Below are positions 46,612 to 58,146 of a stretch of DNA of 64,000 bases, piece by piece. Source of the DNA: Ophiocordyceps camponoti-saundersi (nom. inval.). Taxonomy: Eukaryota > Ascomycota > Sordariomycetes > Hypocreales > Ophiocordycipitaceae. Made by a program: the position numbers and the translations under genes. Location of the stretch: contig PDHQ01000018.1 in NCBI GenBank assembly GCA_003339415.1, positions 62,001 to 126,000 of the forward strand, in the 5' to 3' direction. The stretch's first letter is position 1; each line of letters begins with the position of its first letter. The notes beneath the pieces are model-generated. The model did no database searches and was not told where the DNA came from. It saw only the letters and a program-made list of their open reading frames with translations.

Positions 46612-48685
46612 ATGCCGCGCCGAGAGCAGGTCCAAATGGCCTGCGAGCATTGCCGGAGGAAGCGAACAAAGGCAAGAAAGTGGAGATGTTTTCTCTCTCT
46701 CTCTCTCTATCTCTCTCTTCTCCTCATCACCTGGAACAATTTCTGACTCGTCGTTTTTGCAGTGTGACGGCCAGGATCCCTGTGAGAGATGCTCCAGGTC
46801 CGGTCGACAGTGCCTGTTCAGTAGCAACCAACACGAGTCAAAGGATGCCCTGCGCGCCGAAATCGAGAGGCTGCGTTGCAACAACGAGCGTAGCAATGCC
46901 CTGCTGGACGCCGTCTCCTCGCCCAATCATCTCGGCATGCTCAACATGATGGCTCAGAGACTCAACGACAATCGCAACGACTCACGTCACGCCATGCTTT
47001 TGGATTTCGCCACCCGGATCAGAAACACTTCTCGGGAGAAACGTCCTGTGTCCACTCTGCCTCCGCCAGTCTTATGCGCCTCCAGCGATGAGAGAGGAGT
47101 TGATTCCACAGCTGCCAGCCTACCTCCGACTCCATCCTCTATACCGATCTCTCAGCCGCTTGCAAGAACTGAGACGCAGACGGCGTTGAAGGATGTGGCA
47201 CATATCCGACAGCTCGTCCAGTCACTTGCCACGTGGGACTATATGCCCTTCTGCCTCCTGAATAAGGATCTGTTTCTCGAGGACCTCGCCAGCGGCGGAA
47301 CGCGATATTGTTCACCAGCGCTCGTCAACGCCCTCGTCGACCTGGCTACGCGCATGAAGGAAGGCTCTAACGGTAATGTCTACTCGAATAAGACGCTGAC
47401 TATGATCCGAGACTCCGCCGGCCATCTCCCCGACAGTCAAGCCTTGGGTGTTTTCGCCTTGTACCAGCTGCTGTGCGGGCGTGAAGGCGATGCCCGTAAT
47501 CTTGCCTCGAGCTTCGTCACTGCAGTGTCACAACTGAGACAACTGAAGCCCTCTTTGAACGAGGACGGGTCCCATAACGAGCATGAGGAATACAATCAGG
47601 TCATCGACGCCTCCTACTGCGGCGCCGTTTCGCTCGTGCGGTACGTCTTCTCATCCAAACCCTATTATTGCCGTCTCTCTCTCACACATCTTCCCTTTGA
47701 TACATTTACAGTATTCTTGCTCTGACGACGCTTCGGCCGATCAACGCGTCCGATGACTTGACACAAGACGATGGCATCTTCCTTGACCAGTTGGCACGCC
47801 GCGCCGTCACCGCTTCTCAAAGCTCTCTACATGAAGGGAAAAGGCAGCCAGAGCAAGATTCTCCCAGACCGAGGGCCAGCCGTACTGACGAAATCAGCGA
47901 AGAAGGGGGTCCGAGTAACGCCCTGAGCGACGATGACCTGCAGATGATGCCGGCCAGGATATTCCAGCTCTTCGAGTGGGTGTACAAGAGTCTCGCCTTT
48001 AAAGCGCTCACCAGCCCTGAGAGCATCAGTTGGAGTCGGGTGTTGGCCGCATATAAGAGATGCTTGGACTGGTACGGCAGCTTCTTTGCCATGCCTCGGA
48101 CAAGCGCGGGCGATTCGCCGTTTGTCTTGTTCGTCCAGTGAGAAGCTTCGCCCCCTTTTCCAGGCCTCTGTGTCCCATCTTCCCTGTTATCTTAGCCCTT
48201 CGGCCCCTTCGAAACTGACGAGTTGAGTTTGCAACGACAGCATCTTCTACCAGTTTTGTCTGTTACGTCTCTTCTGGCCCTTCGTCTCCAAAACGGGAGG
48301 AGAAGCAGACGCGTGCGCGCGCGAAATCTGCCTTCAGGCAGCGCAGTCCATCCTACGACTGTCCGAATCCTACGCTAATATCTTTGGTCTTTCACGCGTC
48401 TCGCCTCTCGTGGCCTATTTCGTATTCGCCTCCGCCCAATTCAGCCTCGCGGTCGAGGAAGCGGGCCACGGGGTGATGAACACCGTATCGGTGCGGGACG
48501 AAGCCTCATCCCAGGCCAAGTCTGGATCGCGGGTTGATGAGGCCTTGTCGCCGCTGACGCCGCCGACGCCGCACGTTCTCATGTCGATGGTGGCGCACGC
48601 GCGTTTATTGCTGGACGAGATGAGCGAGACACATCCCGTGGCGGCAGTGGCGGAGAGCCTGCTTCGGGCGAAGCTTCTCAGTTAA
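46612..48685 (+). CDS. Zn2Cys6 fungal transcription factor
   Basis: Four exons, 46612-46671, 46763-47640, 47712-48137 and 48241-48685, give 602 residues. The first intron (91 nt) has a GC donor (AAAG|GCAAGA) and a TTTGCAG acceptor, and contains a (CT)n tract. Removing it completes the binuclear zinc cluster with Cys at 11, 14, 21, 27, 30 and 37, spaced x2, x6, x5, x2, x6. A short coiled-coil-like stretch follows (ALRAEIERLRCNNERSNALL, about 49-68). The middle and C-terminal regions resemble the fungal-specific activation region, including LFVHIFYQFCLLRLFWPFV. The family binds CGG-containing sites in the nucleus. It could control the divergent P450, but this is inference. Confidence 0.88.
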
Positions 48686-50581
48686 GTTCATACCTAGTAA
48701 TCGGGGCATAGGTGTCTCCTGGTGGTCTACCATATGAGGTTGGTGGCGAGCAAAACCAGAGCTCGGTAACCTTTGACGAAAGCAACCTGTTGCAGATCTC
48801 TGATCAAGTGAATCGTCAGACATCCTCCTTTCCTCTTCTATATCTTATTTCTAGTGACTTTCCCCCGAACCTGAGGAGTTCATCCTCGGACGTCATCAGC
48901 GCCGGAGCAATTGCTTTCTTACTCCAACTGGATACAGGTGCGTCCATCATACGATCGGGCCGGCCGCCTACAATTTCAGGGAACGATGCTCTGACAAAGC
49001 ATTGAACATGGGCAAGGAGACATACATAGGCGAGATAGGTGGCAGAGACGGAGAAGGCAACGTGTAACAGGTATCCTGAAGAAAGTTGGTGGCATACCTC
49101 CAGCAGCTACCATGGTAAGTAGACAACTGCATGCCGGAGATGGCCGCCTTGGCAATGAGGCTATGAGCCCATGACAAAGGGTGTCATCACGGCGAAGGGG
49201 CAAGAGATGGCTTAGTCTTTGCCCTTTCTTCTACCTACATACATACATATCTATGTATCAAGCTGGGGGGTGGTACGGATAGTTCATTGGCCATTGAGGA
49301 CGGTCCAGCCTTATACCCAGCTTCGAATGAGAAGCTTAAAGCAGTGACGTTTTAGTTAATAACTAGAACTACCGGACTTGCGTTACCGATAGAAATTGGG
49401 AGCAATTCATAGAACGTAGGTATGTATGTATATATGTCATTAGCATCTGACGACTGTCAGTGTTGGGTCTTTATAGAGCGGAAAGGCTCGTAGTTTTAAT
49501 TTACCAGTTAAGAAGTGTTAAAAGTTGTCATTGCCGTTTTGGGGAGCGGTTCAACGCACCCGCAACTGCTAGAGTCAAATCATCGTTTAGTTGACTGAGT
49601 TGCACAACAAGCAGAACGTCCCTCCGTAGGTACGGATTACAGACGATACTGACACCTTGATCGACACCTCAGGTAGTGTGACAACAACCACGGGCGCTAA
49701 CTAACCACCCTTTTCTCTCTCACCTCAGCCCAGCCTCCCGCTGTCGTGCTAAGAAAAGACGCGAATGTGGCGTGGCTACTAGCAGCTTACCTTACCTCTT
49801 AGGTAGGTAGCCTGGATCCGCCTGGCCTGGGACAGCCAGCCAGCCAGCCAGCCGAGCCGAGCCAGCCCAATTCCCCGGCTACTGTTTGCACTGTCCCGCG
49901 CTACCCACGAGTCAGGTACCCCAACGTCGGCCCGTCGGACCATCGACTACTCCTGGATTTAGTATCTGCTTAGCCCGTGTCCACCGTGCGAGCCCTGTGC
50001 GTGATCCCCTCGTTTCGGAACCCCTTCTTACCTTGCAGGCTGTATCCCGCCACACTCTTCCCTCCCTATCATCGTCTCTGTCCTCGCAGCCTCGTGATCC
50101 CTTTCTTCTTCAATAGGCCTGATTCTTCTTCCTCTTCCGACTCCTCCTCCGCCGACTCCGACTGCGACCCCGGCTCCGTCCCCTTCAACTTGGTGTCGTG
50201 ACGCTCCGGACGTCGGCGTCCTCGCTCCTTGATCTTTCCCCTCTCTTCCTTTTCCCCTCGCGCTCGTCCGCACGGATCCCCGGTGTCGTCATCGCCAGCT
50301 CGTCCGTCAGAATGTCGTGGGAATTATCCAGGCGACGCATCTCGCGCGCCGCCAACAGCCAGTATATCTTTGGCCGTATTGTACGTCGCTAGCTGCCTCG
50401 ATGCTCCACCCCCGGTTTTCCGTCCTCTAAACTTCGTTTGGCAAATCTCCCTCTCCTTTTTTTTTTCCTTTTCCGCAGTTGTCACCCGCGTCAACATCCG
50501 CTCTGCTTCTGTACCTATGCAAACGTGTCACACTGACAGCATTGACAGCCGTTACTCCACGCCATCATATTTTTCGTCGAA
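48686..50581. promoter_or_regulatory. Intergenic and 5' region of the Mpv17-like gene
   Basis: About 1.9 kb. Nothing coding is supported from 48,686 to 49,700. From about 49,900 to 50,580 the DNA is strongly C/T-rich, typical of a fungal housekeeping promoter and leader. A short upstream frame (ATG at 50312, 24 codons before a stop) and a possible leader intron (GTACGT at about 50,382 to CCGCAG near 50,478) lie just before the start. Confidence 0.5.
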
Positions 50582-51457
50582 ATGGCTCTCGTTGCTCGCC
50601 TCACAGCAAGGTTCAACGCCTACTACGAAGAGCGTCCGCGTACGTTCCGTGCCTCCCGAACTTTTCTCCCCTCTGCCGTCACTCTCAAACCGACTTGGAA
50701 GAAAAAGGGGCTGTATATGCCCGCTTTTCGAGCGCTCGCCAATGGCAAAGACAGAGAGAAATAAATGACTGACTCGCGTCATTCCCAGTCATGACCATGA
50801 TGGTAACCAACGCTATTCTTGGCGGCATCGCCGACACCGTCGCTCAGGGTATCACTGCCGTCCGCTATCGTGCGGCGCAAAAGGCCGGCAGCTCGAACAA
50901 GGATGACGACTTCGAAATGCAAATCCCCGAGATAGGTCGCAAGGGCACGTACCTCGAGCCCGACCTGCTGCCCATCTCCAAGTCGGCTCCGCCGGAGTTC
51001 GACTTCGAACGGCTGACGCGCTTCATGGCCTACGGCTTCTGCGTCGCGCCGCTGCAATTTAAGTGGTTCCGCTTTCTCGAGAGGGCTTTTCCCATGACCA
51101 AGACGAGTGCCTTTGGCCCGGCTATGAAGCGCGTTGTCTTCGACCAGTTCGTCTATGCGCCGTTTGGTGTCGGCCTCTTCTTTGTCGCCATGACCGTCGC
51201 CGAGGGAGGGGGCAGGCGTGCTGTCAGTAACAAGTTGAGGGACATGTACGTCCCGACTCTCAAAGCCAATTATGTCGTTTGGCCGGCTGTACAGGTTGTC
51301 AACTTCCGCCTGATGCCGGTTCAGTTCCAGCTGGTAAGCCGTCTCCAAGCCTATGTCATGGCTGGGTAAATCACAGTACTGACCTGCTCAGCCATTTGTG
51401 TCCACTATCGGTATCGCCTGGACTGCCTACCTGTCACTCACCAACGCATCTGACTAG
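50582..51457 (+). CDS. Mpv17/PMP22-family membrane protein
   Basis: Three exons, 50582-50639, 50789-51333 and 51392-51457, give 222 residues. Introns of 149 and 58 nt have standard GTACGT and GTAAGC donors with CCCAG and CTCAG acceptors, and all joins are in frame. The protein begins with the usual short helix (residues about 1-20), then TMMVTNAILGGIADTVAQG, a GFCVAPLQFKWFRFLE segment, FDQFVYAPFGVGLFF, and the family signature NYVVWPAVQVVNFRLMPVQFQ before the last TM segment. Family members are four-TM proteins of the inner mitochondrial membrane (Sym1/Mpv17) or peroxisomal membrane (PMP22). A hydrophilic insert at about 45-80 is typical of fungal forms. The compartment is not certain. Confidence 0.9.
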
Positions 51458-52229
51458 GCCGTGTGCGCCGTCGATGTGAGGCAGCGAGGGGAGAAACAAT
51501 GAGAGTCTTTGGGGCTCGTACATGGTCATGATTGCAAGACTCGGTTTTCCCTTGGAAGTCTTTGTGTCTTCTTTCCTAGCATACACTCCGCACTGCACTG
51601 TACGGCGTCTGGGGAGCTATCGTGGCATTTACTTTTCTTCTATTTTCCTTCTTCTACGTACCACAGGCCATTTTGCCTCGACGAGGACGTCAGCTAAGCC
51701 TTGATGACAAGTGAAGATGAGGATTTCGCTGGCTGCATGAAGAGCGTATGAACTTCAATAAAAATCAGTATCAGTTACTGTATCGCAACCAACCTCACGG
51801 GGGCTCTAGGTGTCCAGTTGTGAAGCTCCCGTTAAGGCTAACGAGACGATTTCGAAACCGCGATCCTATCAAGAGTAGTTCACTAGGTAGGTACAGAGTT
51901 GAATCTTTAGCCCTGCAGTCCTGCACCTATCAGATCAAGATTTACTTATGACCGCTGATTGTCGACATCACCAACATCATGAGTTTCGTGACACGAGGCC
52001 AGCAACCCCGGCCTCAAGTTGCCTACCCTAGAATCTATCAAGGTGGCCCCGCCGCCGCACTCAACAGTTCGGAGCTCCGCCAATCGATACAACTTCTCGA
52101 CCCCGCCATCCCATCCGCTGCCCCTCCTTTTTCTCATCTCCTCCTCGTCCGTCTTTGCATCTTTCCCAGCTCATCGTTCAAGGGCAGCTTTCATTACTTC
52201 ATAACTCTGTCCCTTCCTTTCATATCAAC
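51458..52229. promoter_or_regulatory. Upstream region of phosphoglycerate kinase
   Basis: 772 bp. The last about 110 bp before the ATG are C/T-rich (runs such as CTCCTCCTCG and TTTCATATCAACATG), the usual look of highly expressed glycolytic promoters and leaders in filamentous fungi. No other gene is seen. Confidence 0.5.
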
Positions 52230-53639
52230 ATGTCTCTGGCTAACAAGCTGTCTATTACCGATGTTGACCTCAAGGGCAAGCGGGTTTTGATGCGGGTATG
52301 GGTCTTCTTCCTTACGGCGGACAGATGCATGAATGATGGGATGGATGGGTTGCAAAATTTCTTCTACGAAATAACGTACTGATCTAAACAGGTTGACTTC
52401 AACGTGCCGCTCGACGACAAAAATAGCATCACCAACAACCAACGCATCGTCGGCGCCGTCCCCACCATCAAGTACGCCCTCGACCATGGCGCCAAGGCTG
52501 TGGTCCTCATGTCGCACCTCGGCCGCCCAAACGGCGCCGTCAACACCAAGTACTCGCTGCGGCCTGTCGTCGCCGAGCTCGAGAAGCTGCTGGGCAAGTC
52601 CGTGACCCTGGCTCCGGATTGTGTCGGCTCAGACGTCGAGGCCATAGTGGCCAAGGCCAATGACGGCGCTGTTGTCCTGCTGGAGAACCTCCGCTTCCAC
52701 CTCGAGGAGGAGGGCAGCGCCAAGGACAAGGACGGCAACAAGACCAAGGCCGACAAGTCACAGGTCGACGCCTTCCGCAAGGGGCTGACTGCGTTGGGCG
52801 ATGTCTACATCAGTCGGTTCTACCCCTGCTCGACAGATACATACTTCCTGTAACAGCAGCTGACGGTAACAGACGATGCCTTCGGCACTGCCCACCGAGC
52901 TCACTCCTCCATGGTCGGCGTCGATCTTCCACAAAAGGCTGCCGGTTTCCTCATGAAAAAGGAGCTCGACTACTTCGCCAAGGCTCTCGAGTCGCCTCAA
53001 CGCCCCTTCCTCGCCATCCTCGGCGGCGCCAAGGTGTCAGACAAGATCCAGCTCATCGACAATCTGCTGGATAAGGTCAATACGCTCGTCATATGTGGCG
53101 GCATGGCTTTTACCTTTAAAAAGGTCATCGATAACATGCCCATCGGCAACTCTCTCTTCGATGAGGCTGGCTCCAAGACGGTACCGCGGCTGATGGAAAA
53201 GGCAAAGGCCAACAATGTCAAGGTTGTCCTTCCTGTCGACTTCATCACAGCCGACAAGTTCGACAAGGACGCGGCTACGGGCAAGGCCACGGACAAGGAA
53301 GGCATTCCTGATGGCTGGATGGGCCTGGATTGCGCAGAGAAGTCGGTCGCGCTCTACAAGGAGGCCATCGACGAGGCCAAGACGATCCTGTGGAATGGCC
53401 CCGCCGGTGTCTTCGAGTTCGATAAGTTCGCAAGCGGCACGAAGGACACGCTTGATGCCGTCGTCGCGGCTTGTCAAAAGGGCACCATTGTCATCATCGG
53501 CGGAGGTGATACCGCCACTGTCGCGGCCAAGTATGGCGTCGAAGACAAGCTGAGCCATGTCTCTACCGGCGGAGGCGCCAGTCTGGAGCTACTCGAAGGC
53601 AAAGATCTGCCAGGCGTCGTCGCGTTGTCGAGCAAGTAG
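52230..53639 (+). CDS. pgk1: Phosphoglycerate kinase
   Basis: Three exons, 52230-52295, 52392-52812 and 52873-53639, give 417 residues, the normal length. It catalyses 1,3-bisphosphoglycerate + ADP = 3-phosphoglycerate + ATP in cytosolic glycolysis. Signatures: VDFNVPLDD (PGK start motif), MSHLGRPNG and LLENLRFH in the N-domain, the hinge-region [19 protein letters not shown], and the nucleotide-binding [13 protein letters not shown] with [14 protein letters not shown] near the C-terminus. The second intron (60 nt) has an unusual donor GTCGGT, but only this junction restores the invariant [13 protein letters not shown]. The first intron begins GTATGG. Expression is probably high, judging by the C/T-rich leader. 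Confidence 0.97.
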
Positions 53640-53964
53640 GTCTTCTGATGTCAGAATCATGCACATAGCAAAGACATGACTTAGTAAAAAAAAATAGTAG
53701 GATGTTTAACGAGTCTCTTTAATGTGCTCGGCACTCCGTCACGAACACGAGCTAGGCGTCGTTGTAGTATAAACCTGCGCGTACGTACATATACATATGC
53801 TTGCGTTTGTAACTTGTGAGGGATATCAATTCGCGAGCAACCTTCACAAGTCGTCAAATAGCCGACTCGTCGTTTCGTTTGCATCAAGTGTGGACGACAT
53901 GAACTGCCCAGATGCCTCGACCTTATACTTCTTTTTTTGTTCCTGCCTGCGCCAAGGCAAGGAG
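53640..53964. other. Convergent 3' flank between PGK and Sem1
   Basis: 325 bp holding the two 3' UTRs. An A-run near 53685 and short TACATA units near 53785 are the only features. Confidence 0.5.
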
Positions 53965-54409
53965 TTACCGCTTCTTGGACGCCTCGACTTTTTTCAATTC
54001 CTCCCTATCATAGCGAGTGAATCGGGTCAGCTAAGGCGCAAGTCGATGGAGAAGCAGAATATTGAAGGGGGAGGCACCTGAGTTGAGCGGAAAAGTCATC
54101 GCTCGTGTCGTCGTCGTCCCAGCTTTCCTCCCACAAGTGTTTGGCTTCGCTATTGCCCTGAGCTGCCTCAGTTTGATCCTCGGGCCAGTCTGATTGGTAT
54201 CAGCGAGGCTGAACAGGTAGAAGACGTGTCGAGGGGGTTGAATTCGGGAGAGTGAAGCGGGTGCAGATGGGGGACGCACCGTCAGAGGGAAAGTCTTCGA
54301 ATTCGTCGTCCTCGCCGAGGACAGCCGCCTTGGACTCGGCTTCGGCTTTCTGCTGGTCAGCAGGCTTCTCGTCGGAGGTTTCCGCGAGCTTTTTGTCTTC
54401 CGGGGCCAT
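53965..54409 (-). CDS. sem1: Sem1/DSS1, small acidic subunit of the 26S proteasome lid
   Basis: Three exons, 54280-54409, 54078-54189 and 53965-54004, give 93 residues. Introns of 90 and 74 nt join in frame. The protein is acidic and has the two hallmark blocks of the family: DDEFEDFPSDDWPED, and HLWEESWDDDDTSDDFSAQLREELKK. Sem1/DSS1 tethers subunits of the proteasome lid and of the TREX-2 mRNA-export complex, and in other species the BRCA2 complex. A terminal basic helix (EELKKVEASKKR) comes from the 40-nt last exon. The N-terminal 30 residues are Lys/Glu/Ala-rich and poorly conserved. The gene is convergent with PGK and divergent from the Iml2-like gene. Confidence 0.95.
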
Positions 54410-54934
54410 GACTATCTTCAGGCTGGCGTCGCAGACGACGAAAAGCAGAATCAGCGATGATGGTGAAGCTGCTGCTTGGGCTCAAGTCACGTTCCATGGC
54501 GTTGGACGGACGAGAAGACATGGCGCTAGGAGACGGAATAATTCATAGTCCGGGAAAGGAAGGTTGGCTGGGGCTATCTTCTCTGAGATGTAGGGTAGGT
54601 ATCAAGGTCCGGCCAACGCATGGCAGAGCCGCAAAGCCTGTTGTTCTAGTTAATAGCCGCAACCGGGCTTGTCGGTCATCCAAGTCTTTCCAGGTTCCGA
54701 AACGCGAATGCCCCTTGAAGCCCGGATGTGGCTCGGCTGACCGGTGCGTATTCTGCTTACTTTACCTGCCGACCTAACGACCTAACTCTACCTGTAGTCT
54801 ATGGCTCCTAAACCTTGTGGACTAGGGCTGCGCCTAAGAGTGGCTGTTACTATAGATCCGTATGGTCTCGGCGCCGCTTCCTCCTCCTTCTTCTCCGGCC
54901 GGTTCAGCAAGGGTCACAGGCCAATCGAGTTACG
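54410..54934. promoter_or_regulatory. Bidirectional promoter region, Sem1 and Iml2-like
   Basis: 525 bp between divergent genes. An upstream in-frame Met at 54815 would add 40 residues to the Iml2-like protein, but that leader looks non-coding, so I place the start at 54935. No specific site is identified. Confidence 0.4.
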
Positions 54935-57073
54935 ATGCCTCTCATTTCCTGGTTCCGCTCTGGAGGTGACGAAGGCAGCAAAGCCGATGATGGCGCGGCG
55001 GCGGCAGCGGCGGCGGCAGCGACAGCGAAGCATCACGCGGACCTTGCCGATGCGTTGCGATGGCTGGGAATCATGATGAATGATGACCTGAACCGCGCAT
55101 TGGACGAGCTTCGCAAGGGTGACTCTTGCTTTCACGACTTTGGAACGGCCATTGCCCTGTTCTTGCGGGCAATGCTGGGCCTGGAGAAGACTGTCCTGGC
55201 AGAGACGGCCACGGCACTTGCCGAGCTTGAGACTCGTGCGTGGAACGACGCCAAGGCGGCACAGCGTGCTGCTGCCAGCACCTCTGCCGGTAAAGTGCGA
55301 CGAAGAGCATATCCGCCAGGCACCGAGTACGAGCTCATCCGAGCCGAGGCCCAGCTCATGGGCGCCGTCCTCGGTGTCTTGCAGGAGAGCATCGTCGAGG
55401 CTATGCGAGGATTCTACAAGCTGCGCCGGGCCTACGTTGTCCTCGAAAGCATCGTCGACGTCGAGGTCAAGGCTCGGGCTGCTGCTGAAGGTGAGGGTGG
55501 GGAAGCTGAGAGCACTAGCGGCGCCGACAGCAGTAGCGGCGCCGACTCTGAAGAGCGGTCTGCGGCACGGACGGACAGGTCGTCGGCGGCGACAACGCCC
55601 GAACCGACCGAGCTGACGGGGAAAGAAAGGGGAACGAGAACGAAGCCCAAGTGTGGAGAGGACGATGTGCTCGACCTCACCGACCCCATTGATGACTTCA
55701 TCCACGGCTCGGCCAATACCAGCTTCGGGCTTATTCTTCTCCTGCTGAGCCTGACCCCTCCTGCCTTTTCGCGGATTCTGTCCGCCGTCGGCTTCCGTGG
55801 TGACCGCGGGCGCGGCGTGCATCTGCTGTGGCGGTCCTCGTCGCGGGAGGATATCAGCGGCGTCTTCTCCGGCATGTTACTACTGGGCTTCTACAATGTG
55901 TTGATTGGCTCTGTCGATATCATGCCGGACGAGAGAGATGGCAAAGCCGACCGCGAGGCCGAGGCGTTGGGCCCGCCGCGGGCGCGCTGCCACCGATTGC
56001 TGGCCGAGATGCGGGCGCGCTACCCGCAGTCGCAGCTATGGCGCATCGAAGAGGCGAGGATGCTGGCGGGTCAGCGAAGGCTGGGCGACGCAATCGAGCT
56101 GCTGCGGTCCGGGCCCGAGCCCAAGATGCAGCAGGTGGCGGCGCTCAGCGCGTTCGAGCTGGGCGTGAGCGCCTTGGCAGCGCAAGACTGGGCGCTGGCC
56201 CGGGATACCTTTGCGCACTGCGTCGAGATCAGCAACTGGAGCCCGGCCATGTACGATTACATGGCCGGATGCGCGAGCCTGGAGCTCTACCGCGACGGCG
56301 GGCCCGACGCGGCGCGTCATAAGACGCAGGCCGAGAAGCTGTTGCGACAAGCGCCGGTCACGGCCGGACGCAAGCGGCTTCTCGCCCGGCAACTTCCCGT
56401 CGAGGTATTCTTGCAGCGACGAGTACGCGGCTGGGAAGCTCGAGCGACGGCGTTGGGCGTCGACCTCGCGGACGCGGTCGGGCCCAGCCCGGGCATGGAG
56501 ATGTGCTACGTGTGGAACGCACAGCGGCGGATGGGCGACGAGGAGCTGCGGCGGGCGGAGGTGTTGCTCGGTTGGGAGCGGTGCCTTCAGGGGGCGGTGG
56601 TAGAGGCCATACGCGCAGACAGGAGCGAGGTCGCGGTCTGGGCGGTGAACACGGCGGCTGTCTTGAGAGCGCAGGGGAGGTTGGCGGAGGCGAGGGAGGT
56701 GTTGGAGAGGGAGGTTCGGGCGTACGACGGGTGAGTGACTCGGGGGGGGGGGAAGGGGGAACGTCTTCGCCAGGGACGATGACTGACAACAGAGCCCATG
56801 ACCAGATCCGACTTCAGAGGCACGCACAAGGTCGACTACGTGCTACCTGCGACGACGTGCGAGCTCAGCGCCATTGCGTGGGACGAGTGCTGCCGTGCAA
56901 CGACGGCAGAAGAACGGCGGGCCAAGCTGGACGAATGCGAGGCGGAGTTGAGGCGGGCGGACGAGTGGGAGGCCTTTTCGCTCGAGGCGCGGTTGGGGAT
57001 GAGGATTCAAGCGGGGAGGCAGACGGTGGCATGGCTGAGGAAGAAGATGGGTTGGGAGGGAGGAGAAGACTGA
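54935..57073 (+). CDS. Iml2/TTC39-like tetratricopeptide protein
   Basis: The main exon is 54935-56730 and a second exon starts near 56793 and ends at 57073, for about 690 residues. An Ala run (about 20-28) follows the start. The protein has the Iml2/TTC39 layout: an N-terminal helical pair with WLGIMMNDDLNRALDELR and AYPPGTEYELIRAEAQLMGAVLGVLQES, an acidic/Ser insert (about 190-245), SFGLILLLLSLTPPAFSRILSAVGF, then TPR-like helices. Fungal Iml2 is an outer-mitochondrial/cytosolic protein linked to inclusion-body and lipid-droplet clearance. Oddity: the second exon carrying the conserved SDFRGTHKVDYVLP ending is in the same genomic frame as exon 1, yet the only good splice sites (GTGAGT at 56731 and CAG at 56792) excise 62 nt. 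As read, the gene is therefore one base out of frame at this junction. Confidence 0.75.
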
Positions 57074-58014
57074 TGCTGTTGAGACTTGAGACTGATGAAT
57101 GATGATTGATCACGTTCAGGAAACACCACATCTTAGAGTGGCATCCATACATAACATATTACCTACATACAGACGTGTACATACATACATACTACCAACC
57201 TACCTAGGTAGGTAGGTAGGTGGGCATCTACGGATAGAGATTGGCATAGGTATTGAGAGGAGGAGAAGCAGTACGGATAGCAAGGGAATTAGCAAGACGG
57301 ACGTGTCGCTGATCGTTGAGGAAGTCTTGGAAGTCCGGGCCGTCTCGGGCCTTAGACATCGGTGATGTGCCCCTTTTCCTTCCCAGAACCTACATACCTA
57401 CCTAGGAAGGCACCCCCTTTCTCTCGGGCCGTTTCTGTTGGGACGGCATCGGATCGGCGGTGTGTCGTTTGATGTGATTGAATGGAGTAGTATCCATTCG
57501 TAGGACTATCGAAATTGGCTCTTGCGGTGTGACGTCGGGGGCGGAATGGAGCGGCAGGGCGCAGAGACGAGGTGTGGACGGTGCTACGATATTAAAGGGG
57601 CACATACCTACCTAGCTACCTAGGTATGTATGAGTATGTACGGAGTAGGTAATTCAATGTTTGAAGCCCTGCTTGGCGCACTATTGTGAGGCACAAGGGG
57701 CACGATGATGGGGTTCAATGGTGTTATATTCTCTATGTCTCGTGCCCTGTGTAGCTAATAAGCTAGTGAGACAAGACTGTGGCTATCAAGAGGCCAGCCA
57801 AGGTGCTCCCCTATGCGAGGATGGAGGTACATACATACATACGAGCAAAGGAGAGGAGAAGCTTATCGTCTATCTATCTGTCTATACAACTTCCTACCCA
57901 TAAACAAGACCATCTATAGCAAAAGCCGAAAAGAAAGAAACAATACTTGCCTGAGGAGTTACACATAAACCTGTCTAAAGCATCGACAATCGCGGGAAGA
58001 AGAAAAACCAAGAG

Positions 58015-58056
<42 letters not shown>

Positions 58057-58146
58057 AAAATCCGTCTGCCTCACCCAGGAGGAGGAGGAGGAGGAGGAGG
58101 AGGAGGAGGAGGAGGAGGACCCCCTCGGCTAGACAGTGCAGTGAGG
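57074..58146. repeat. Intergenic with microsatellites
   Basis: About 1.1 kb. Tracts include TACATA/TAGG near 57160-57220 and 57600-57650, (GA)n at about 58,014-58,054 and (GGA)n at about 58,079-58,119. No gene is supported. Confidence 0.65.

Noticed and set aside
54914..55822. A 302-codon minus-strand frame
   Set aside because: Antisense of the GC-rich Iml2-like exon; no motifs.
56503..57102. A 199-codon Gly/Arg-rich frame over the Iml2-like junction
   Set aside because: Its composition is typical of a wrong frame in GC-rich DNA; the homologous ending is in the other frame.
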